This document shows, piece by piece, positions 58,307 through 64,000 of a stretch of 64,000 nt of DNA. Every line of letters starts with the position of its first letter. Within the stretch, counting starts at the first letter, position 1. The stretch comes from Cellvibrio sp. KY-YJ-3 (GTDB lineage Bacteria > Pseudomonadota > Gammaproteobacteria > Pseudomonadales > Cellvibrionaceae): assembly GCF_008806955.1 (NCBI RefSeq), contig NZ_CP031727.1, positions 372,001-436,000 on the forward strand, given 5' to 3'. Under the pieces are notes generated by a model that worked only from the letters and a program-made list of their open reading frames with translations, was not told where the DNA came from and did not search any database. Made by a program: the position numbers and the translations under genes.

Positions 58307-61291
58307 TCAGTTGTGATCGATTAGCTGCTGCCACAAAGCGGTGACTTGCGCGCGTTCGGTCAGGAAGTGATTGTCGCCTTCTAATACCGCCTCCTGACGC
58401 TGTAGCGCGAGGCGGTGCCCGGTGGATCGGTATGCTTTGTAAGCCGCGATCAGGTGGGCCACGGATTGGGCATCGAGTAAACCTGCCTCTTCCAGTGATC
58501 CGAGTATGCGAATGTTGTCCGTGTACCGGATGATCCCGGGCGCTTTAGATGCCCAAGCCAAGGCCGCGTATTGAACCATAAATTCAATATCCACGATACC
58601 TCCCGCATCCTGTTTCAAATTAAATAAAACCGGCGTTTTAGCGGCATTTACTGCACTATTTTTGGCTTTGGGCTCAGAGCTTAACTGCTCGCGCATCTTG
58701 CGGCGCATGTCGCTTACATCAGCGCGCAATTTATCCAGATCCCGCTCGCGCGTGAGGATGCGCTGCCGCACCTGCTCGAACTCCTCACCGAGGGCTGCAC
58801 TACCGGCGACTACCCGTGCGCGCACCAGGGCCTGATGCTCCCAGGTCCATGCTTCATTGGCCTGATATTTCTCAAACGCCGCGAGTGACGACACCAGCAG
58901 CCCCGAGTTACCGGACGGCCGCAAGCGCATATCCACTTCGTAGAGTTTGCCCGAGGGCGTGTAGGTATTCAGCACATGGATGATGCGCTGGCCGAGGCGG
59001 GTGTAAAAGGTAATATTATCGATGGAGCGCTCGCCGTCGGTGCTGAGATTGGCATCGGCATTGTGGATAAACACCAGATCCAGATCCGACCCGTGCCCCA
59101 GCTCAATCCCGCCCAACTTGCCATAGCCGACGATCACGAAATCCGGCGCGGTATCAACCGAACCGTCCGCACGACACGGGCGACCATGGCGCTCGACCAT
59201 ATGCTCCCACCCCAAATTCAGCACATGCTCCAGCACTACCTCGGCGATCCAGGTCAGATAGTCGCTCACCTTCATCAGCGGTAATGCACCGGTCACCTCG
59301 CTCGCCGATACCCGCAGCGCATGGGCCGAGCGGAAATAGCGCAGCGCTTCCATGTGCCCTTCAAGATCATCCCAATTCAACCGCAATACATCACGGCGCA
59401 ATTCATCGCGCAGCAACTCTTTATCGGGCGGCGCATACAAACTTTCCGGGGTGAGCAATTCGTCGAGCAGCGCGGGATATTGCGCAAGCTGGTCAGCGAT
59501 CCAAGGGCTCGCCGAACAGAGCGTAATCAGTTGCTGAATAGCGGTGGGATTTTCCACCAGCAATACCAAATAAGCACTGCGACGCGCAATCGCTTCAATC
59601 AGCGGGATTACTCGCGCAAAAACCTCGGCAATCGTCAGCGGCAGCTTACCGCGCTGCGCCTCCTGCAACAGCATCAGCAGTAAACGCGGGATAAATGCAT
59701 CCAGACGTGTGCGCCCACTCGCTTGCATCGATAACACAGTGCGGCTCTCGCGCAGATCGGCAAGGTTTTTAATTAACGCGGCGGCCCCCTCAATATCCTG
59801 CGCTTCCAGTGCGTGAATGGCATCCTCGCCCTGCAAACTGCCCTCCCACAAACCCAACCAAAAACTTACCGCTTTTTGATCAACAGAAACCTCTTCATCC
59901 GGTGCGGCAATTACTGCTTTAAATTCGGCGTTAACGCAGTGGCGATAGCGACTGAGTGTTTCAAAAAAACTGTCCCAATTTTCAAAACCCATCACCCAGG
60001 CCAAACGCAATTGTCCGATGGGATCAACCGGCAGCGATTGGGTTTGTTTATCCTGATAACCTTGAATCGCATGCTCGGTATTGCGCAGAAAAATATAGGC
60101 TTCAAGCAATGCCGAACCCGCGCCTGGCGGCAAATAATTTTCCTGTTCCAAAAATGGCAGCAGCACCGGCACTTTGCGTTTGCGCAAACGCGCATCGCGT
60201 CCGCCGCGAATTAATTGAAAAACCTGCACCACAAATTCCACTTCGCGGATGCCTCCCTCGCCCAATTTCACATCGAGATTCATGCCTTTGCGCTGCACTT
60301 GCCGCGCAATTAATCCTTTCATTTCACGCAGGGATTCAATCGCACTGAAATCGATATATTGGCGATAGGTAAACGGCTGCAACATTTTACCCAGCAATTT
60401 GCGCGCAGCAATTTGTCCTTCGCCGCCAGCCATCGCTACGGTGCGCGCCTTGATCATCGCGTAGCGCTCCCACTCGCGCCCTTGGGTCTGGTAGTAATCT
60501 TCCATACCCACAAAGCTCATTGCCAAAGCACCGCTCTGGCCGTGCGGGCGCAAACGCATATCCACGCGGAAAACAAAACCATCGGCAGTCACCGTATCCA
60601 AACTTTTAATCAGCTTTTGTCCAAGCTTGATAAAAAATTCCTGATTGCTAATCGCACGGCTGGCGTGATTGGTTTCACCACTTTCGGGATAGGTGAAAAT
60701 CAGGTCGATATCCGAGGAGACATTCAATTCCCCCGCACCCAATTTTCCCATCCCCAACACCATAAACGGCTGCGCCAAACCCGACTCCCGCCCAATCGGT
60801 GTACCGTACATTTTTTCAAGAGCGCGATAGTGAAACTCTGCCGCGAGCAAAATGGATTTATCCGCAAAGCGCGACAACTCTGCCGTCACCTCGCGCATAT
60901 CCGCTACACGATTCAGGTCGCGCCAGATAATCCGGATCATCGCCATCTGCCGTTGTTGCCGCAGACATTTATCCAACTCCGCATCGGTATTGCACGCATT
61001 AATTGCGGCAGCAAACGCCTCCAGATACGCATCCGTCTGCGCCTCAAACAGCACACCGGATTGCACCAGTTCAATTAAATACTGCGGCCGCTGCGCCGAT
61101 GTTTTGGCAATAAACTCACTCGCGACAAACGCGCGCGTCAACTGGCGAAAAAACTCGTCAGCGGTAACGGATGGCGGCAGCAAATCGCGCGGATGCGGAA
61201 GGTTCTGATTCTGAAGGGCAGCTTCAAATTGATCCCAATAGCGCTGGGCAGGAGCATGTAATTCGGCGGGAATTGCGGAAAAATTCAACAT
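58307..61291 (-). CDS. glnE: Glutamine synthetase adenylyltransferase / deadenylylase
   Basis: About 994 residues from ATG 61291 (a GTG at 61327 is possible). Two nucleotidyltransferase domains are visible, each with a G/S-S-D-x-D-L motif: S-S-D-I-D-L-I-F (deadenylylase half) and H-G-S-D-L-D-L-V-F (adenylylase half), each followed by its helical domain (EGGIREVEFVVQ; GGIVDIEFMVQY). Controls glutamine synthetase by covalent AMP in response to PII. Relevant to the nitrogen theme of the purine island. Confidence 0.96.
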   Translation of the reverse strand: MLNFSAIPAELHAPAQRYWDQFEAALQNQNLPHPRDLLPPSVTADEFFRQLTRAFVASEFIAKTSAQRPQYLIELVQSGVLFEAQTDAYLEAFAAAINACNTDAELDKCLRQQRQMAMIRIIWRDLNRVADMREVTAELSRFADKSILLAAEFHYRALEKMYGTPIGRESGLAQPFMVLGMGKLGAGELNVSSDIDLIFTYPESGETNHASRAISNQEFFIKLGQKLIKSLDTVTADGFVFRVDMRLRPHGQSGALAMSFVGMEDYYQTQGREWERYAMIKARTVAMAGGEGQIAARKLLGKMLQPFTYRQYIDFSAIESLREMKGLIARQVQRKGMNLDVKLGEGGIREVEFVVQVFQLIRGGRDARLRKRKVPVLLPFLEQENYLPPGAGSALLEAYIFLRNTEHAIQGYQDKQTQSLPVDPIGQLRLAWVMGFENWDSFFETLSRYRHCVNAEFKAVIAAPDEEVSVDQKAVSFWLGLWEGSLQGEDAIHALEAQDIEGAAALIKNLADLRESRTVLSMQASGRTRLDAFIPRLLLMLLQEAQRGKLPLTIAEVFARVIPLIEAIARRSAYLVLLVENPTAIQQLITLCSASPWIADQLAQYPALLDELLTPESLYAPPDKELLRDELRRDVLRLNWDDLEGHMEALRYFRSAHALRVSASEVTGALPLMKVSDYLTWIAEVVLEHVLNLGWEHMVERHGRPCRADGSVDTAPDFVIVGYGKLGGIELGHGSDLDLVFIHNADANLSTDGERSIDNITFYTRLGQRIIHVLNTYTPSGKLYEVDMRLRPSGNSGLLVSSLAAFEKYQANEAWTWEHQALVRARVVAGSAALGEEFEQVRQRILTRERDLDKLRADVSDMRRKMREQLSSEPKAKNSAVNAAKTPVLFNLKQDAGGIVDIEFMVQYAALAWASKAPGIIRYTDNIRILGSLEEAGLLDAQSVAHLIAAYKAYRSTGHRLALQRQEAVLEGDNHFLTERAQVTALWQQLIDHN

Positions 61292-61606
61292 AAACGCAGG
61301 ACTCTTAACGCGGTTATTAGGGGGCACGATTATTGGCCAGACGGGGGAATACTAGCAGTTTATAGCACGGGGATTTCACTATATCCGTATCCGCTCAAGG
61401 AACAATCAGCCAGCGAAAACAAGGCAATAGTGAGCCCTAGTTGATTCCCTATTTGTGTGCCATTGAGTACAAGCTTCACAGTCAAAATGCCAGCCAGATC
61501 TCACCACAAAAACCCGTTTGGAATCATTAAGCTCTGGTTAAGACAAATAAAGCGTAGACTGCGCCATCGCCCCTGATTAGAGGGCATCACTGCAGGAGAT
61601 TACCAA
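61292..61606. other. 315-bp divergent spacer
   Basis: Between glnE (-) and the glycine-zipper gene (+). Apart from the AGGAG ribosome site at its right end, I see no convincing promoter, repeat or RNA feature. Confidence 0.5.
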
Positions 61607-62143
61607 ATGAACAAATCGATGATTATCGGAACACTGTTAGGCGTGGGTGTGGCTACCACAGGTGGGGCTATCGCCAGCTACCAATTTTTAAAAGAGCCTT
61701 CATACGCTGAAGTACTCAGCTCAGTCCCAGTCACCAAAACCACCAAAATTCCACGCGAAGAATGCTATGACGAAACCGTCGTTCATCAAAAACCCGTAAA
61801 GGACACCAACCGTATTGCCGGTAAAGTAATAGGGGCGGTAGTGGGCGGTGCCCTGGGTAATCAGGTGGGAGGTGGTAACGGCAAAAAAGTGGCGACTGTG
61901 GCCGGTGCGGTAGCCGGTGGTTACGCCGGTGATAAAGTGCAGGCCAATATGCAGCAAAAAGACACCTACACCACCGTGGAAAAACGCTGCAAGACTGTCT
62001 ACGATAGCCGTGAAGATGTGATCGGCTACGACGTTGCCTACCGTTTGAAAGACAAGGAATCTTCCCTGCGTTTGGACTATGACCCAGGTTCGCGTATCCC
62101 GGTAGAAAATGGCCAGTTAGTATTGAATCAAACAGATCGCTAG
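61607..62143 (+). CDS. Glycine zipper 2TM domain protein (17-kDa surface antigen type)
   Basis: 178 residues. The N-terminus is hydrophobic and looks like an uncleaved or signal anchor (MIIGTLLGVGVATTGGAIASY). The core G-K-V-I-G-A-V-V-G-G-A-L-G-N-Q-V-G-G-G with T-V-A-G-A-V-A-G-G-Y-A-G is the glycine-zipper 2TM domain. A C-terminal domain (VEKRCKTVYDSREDVIGYDVAYRL) follows. Envelope protein; AGGAG eight bases before the ATG. Confidence 0.88.
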   Translation: MNKSMIIGTLLGVGVATTGGAIASYQFLKEPSYAEVLSSVPVTKTTKIPREECYDETVVHQKPVKDTNRIAGKVIGAVVGGALGNQVGGGNGKKVATVAGAVAGGYAGDKVQANMQQKDTYTTVEKRCKTVYDSREDVIGYDVAYRLKDKESSLRLDYDPGSRIPVENGQLVLNQTDR

Positions 62144-62413
62144 GTATTTTTTGCACAGGGATGTGCAGCCAAATCACGCTATAAACCTCGCTCTTCTTCG
62201 TTGCCCACCCCCTCACCCGCCTTCATAACCAAACACGCACTGATTGATCACAATCAGCCCAGATTAATCCGTAAAGTTATAAGCACCTAACTAATGATTA
62301 TTAGCCGCCTCCGCCATGGGCTGTTAGCCTGCGCGCCCTGTTTATTTTTAAACACCCTCAATTTCTGACACCTTTAACCGGATACCGGGTGTAGCCGGCG
62401 CACGTGGAGTGGT

Positions 62414-63196
62414 ATGGATTTTCATTTTGGCTATGTTATCGCCGGTTTGGTGGTGGGATTTATTGTAGGCATGACCGGTGTTGGCGGCGGCTCGCTGATG
62501 ACGCCGATTCTGCTCTATTTCGGCGTTAGCCCCGCCAATGCAGTGGGCACCGATTTACTTTACGCCGCCATCACCAAAGCGGGCGGTATTCATGTCCACC
62601 ACAAGAAAAAAAATATCGACTGGAAGATTACCGGCGAGCTGGCACTGGGCAGCCTGCCTGCAGCAGCACTGACCCTCTGGCTACTGCATTATTTACACAC
62701 CGATACCGACACCCTCAACAGCATTATTCGCACCACCCTTGGCTACGCGTTGATCCTCACCGCCATCGCTATTTTGTTTAAACGCCGAATCTTTGATTAC
62801 AGCCGTAAAAATGACGCCTGGATTACCCGCATGAGCCGCCGCGAACAGATGATTGCGACGGTGCTTACCGGCATGGTGCTGGGCGCGGTAGTGACCATCA
62901 CCTCTATCGGTGCAGGTGCACTGGGCACAGTAGCTTTATTTATGCTCTACCCACTGCTACCCACCGTGCGTTTGGTGGGAACTGAAATCGCCCACGCCGT
63001 GCCACTGACGCTGGTAGCGGGCATGGGGCATGCCGGTTTAGGCAATGTGGATTGGGGATTATTGGCAAACCTGTTGATTGGTTCGCTACCCGGTATTTAC
63101 CTGGGCAGCCACTTGGCACACCGCGTGGCCGACCATTATTTACGCCCGGCGCTGGCGATTATGCTGGTGTTTGTAGGGATCAAATTGTTGTTCTGA
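62414..63196 (+). CDS. TSUP (TauE/SafE) family anion exporter
   Basis: 260 residues, about eight hydrophobic helices in two repeats, each with the TSUP hallmark G-M-T-G-V-G-G-G-S-L-M-T-P-I-L and S-I-G-A-G-A-L-G-T-V-A-L-F. Family members export sulfite, sulfoacetate or similar anions. No sulfur genes are next to it. Confidence 0.9.
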   Translation: MDFHFGYVIAGLVVGFIVGMTGVGGGSLMTPILLYFGVSPANAVGTDLLYAAITKAGGIHVHHKKKNIDWKITGELALGSLPAAALTLWLLHYLHTDTDTLNSIIRTTLGYALILTAIAILFKRRIFDYSRKNDAWITRMSRREQMIATVLTGMVLGAVVTITSIGAGALGTVALFMLYPLLPTVRLVGTEIAHAVPLTLVAGMGHAGLGNVDWGLLANLLIGSLPGIYLGSHLAHRVADHYLRPALAIMLVFVGIKLLF

Positions 63197-63222
63197 TAGC
63201 CGTAAACCTTGCAGCTAACCAA

Positions 63223-63254
63223 AAAAAATGGCGACTCACGGGTCGCCATTTTTT
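63223..63254. terminator. Bidirectional rho-independent terminator
   Basis: A 13-bp perfect stem AAAAAATGGCGAC / GTCGCCATTTTTT with a 6-nt loop between the convergent TSUP and GspE/PilB-type genes. Confidence 0.93.
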
Positions 63255-63272
63255 ATTGGGCATATTCACCAC

Positions 63273-64000
63273 CTAACCCGCCTTCTCCGGTGGCGGTGCT
63301 ACTCGCAATACCTCTTCCATCGTCGTGAGTCCCGCCGCGACTTTTTGAGCGCCCGACAACCGCAAGGTGCGCATGCCCTCCTTCATCGCCAATTTGCGCA
63401 GCTCCTGCAGGTTGCAGTCGCTGGTAACTTTTTCCTTGAGCGATTCAGACAACATCAGAATTTCGTACAGGCCTTGTCGCCCCAAATAACCGGTATTGCG
63501 ACATTCGAGGCAACCCACCGGGCGATAGACTTTGGCCGGCACATTCACTTTCCAGGGCGCAACCAATTCCTGCCAATCCGATGCGCTGATACTGCCCTCC
63601 TCTTTGCAATGTGGGCAGAGCGTGCGCACCAAGCGCTGTGCCATCACACCCAGTAAGGTCGCGTTGATCAAATAAGAGGGAATGCCCAAATCCAGTAATC
63701 GGGCAACGGTCGAGGGGGCATCGTTGGTGTGCACGGTCGATAGCACCAAGTGGCCGGTAAGCGCGGCTTGCACTGCCATTTGGGCGGTTTCCAGGTCGCG
63801 AATCTCACCCACCATGATAATGTCCGGGTCTTGCCGCATCAGGCTGCGGATACCGGCGGCAAAGTCCAGCCCGATTTTGTGGTGCACTTGCGTCTGGTTA
63901 AAACGCTCCTCCACCATTTCAATAGGGTCTTCAATAGTGCTGACATTCACCTCATCGGTGGCAACTTGTCGCAGCGATGAATAAAGGGTGGTGGTTTTAC
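63273..64000 (-). CDS. GspE/PilB-type secretion or pilus ATPase, 5' partial
   Basis: The frame continues to the right edge (about 242 C-terminal residues are visible). At the edge the Walker A remnant [10 protein letters not shown] is followed by IEDPIE (Asp box), [14 protein letters not shown] (Walker B), a His box ([14 protein letters not shown]) and the zinc tetracysteine pair C-P-H-C...C-L-E-C. It ends with [10 protein letters not shown]. It powers type II secretion or type IV/MSHA pilus assembly; the missing N-terminal domain would decide. Confidence 0.92.
   Translation of the reverse strand, partial: KTTTLYSSLRQVATDEVNVSTIEDPIEMVEERFNQTQVHHKIGLDFAAGIRSLMRQDPDIIMVGEIRDLETAQMAVQAALTGHLVLSTVHTNDAPSTVARLLDLGIPSYLINATLLGVMAQRLVRTLCPHCKEEGSISASDWQELVAPWKVNVPAKVYRPVGCLECRNTGYLGRQGLYEILMLSESLKEKVTSDCNLQELRKLAMKEGMRTLRLSGAQKVAAGLTTMEEVLRVAPPPEKAG

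Noticed and set aside
62152-62167. TGCACA-GGGA-TGTGCA palindrome after the glycine-zipper gene
   Set aside because: Only 6-bp arms, no T-run, spacing wrong for NtrC; too weak to call an operator or terminator.

Overview
The window looks like a chromosomal segment of a gammaproteobacterium of the Cellvibrio / Cellvibrionaceae type. The evidence is: secreted proteins with long poly-serine linkers and a CBM2 cellulose-binding module; moderate GC; and Pseudomonas-like gene orders (asmA-mutY-yggX; glnE-ilvE-waaF-waaG-waaP...waaL-msbA-hldE). No rRNA, tRNA, CRISPR array, prophage or complete insertion sequence was seen. The genus is an inference from gene content, not a database match.

Region 1 (1-2.3 kb): the 3' part of a secreted endonuclease I with a serine linker and a GlyGly-CTERM-like tail, a small membrane protein, and a lipoprotein alpha/beta hydrolase.

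Region 2 (2.3-18.2 kb): a divergent purine-scavenging island. The minus-strand operon xdhA-xdhB-xdhC-uraD-uraH-guaD-puuD-DUF1330 converts guanine to xanthine, urate, 5-hydroxyisourate, OHCU and allantoin; the urate step uses the membrane, cytochrome-c-linked enzyme PuuD. The plus-strand operon encodes a BMP-type ABC importer (ATPase, two permeases, binding protein), a RutR-like TetR regulator and an 8-oxoguanine deaminase that feeds urate directly. The 218-bp divergent spacer carries two sigma-54-type (-24/-12) sequences, one facing each operon, and a RutR-box-like palindrome, which suggests nitrogen-limitation control. No allantoin-degrading gene is present here.

Region 3 (18.2-28.7 kb): an accessory-looking stretch. 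It holds two small orphan genes, a FrnE-type DsbA protein, a ccdAB toxin-antitoxin module with a perfect operator palindrome over its promoter, a group II truncated haemoglobin, an ECF sigma factor fused to a polytopic glycine-rich membrane domain, a symmetrical dyad element, a secreted CIA30 protein, an OpgC-like acyltransferase, a chloroperoxidase-like hydrolase / Ohr / AraC group, a glutathione transferase and a class D beta-lactamase.

Region 4 (28.7-33.7 kb): a modular secreted protein (CBM2, galactose-binding-like domain, Ser linkers, HExxH metallopeptidase-like domain), a feruloyl-esterase/PHB-depolymerase-like enzyme and two small membrane proteins.

Region 5 (33.7-47.9 kb): housekeeping genes yggX, mutY, asmA, cysE, an HAD phosphatase, an MFS transporter, a VanY peptidase, a TfoX-C protein, a cyclic-nucleotide-binding protein, htpX, a DegP-like protease, a Rieske protein and yqhD. 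Between the cNMP gene and htpX lies a candidate Fur-controlled small RNA (promoter plus Fur box plus strong terminator, no ORF).

Region 6 (47.9-64 kb): a chemoreceptor, then the LPS core cluster hldE, msbA, waaL, a fused waaG-waaP, and waaF with no waaC; then ilvE, glnE, a glycine-zipper protein, a TSUP exporter and the C-terminal part of a GspE/PilB-type ATPase that runs off the window.
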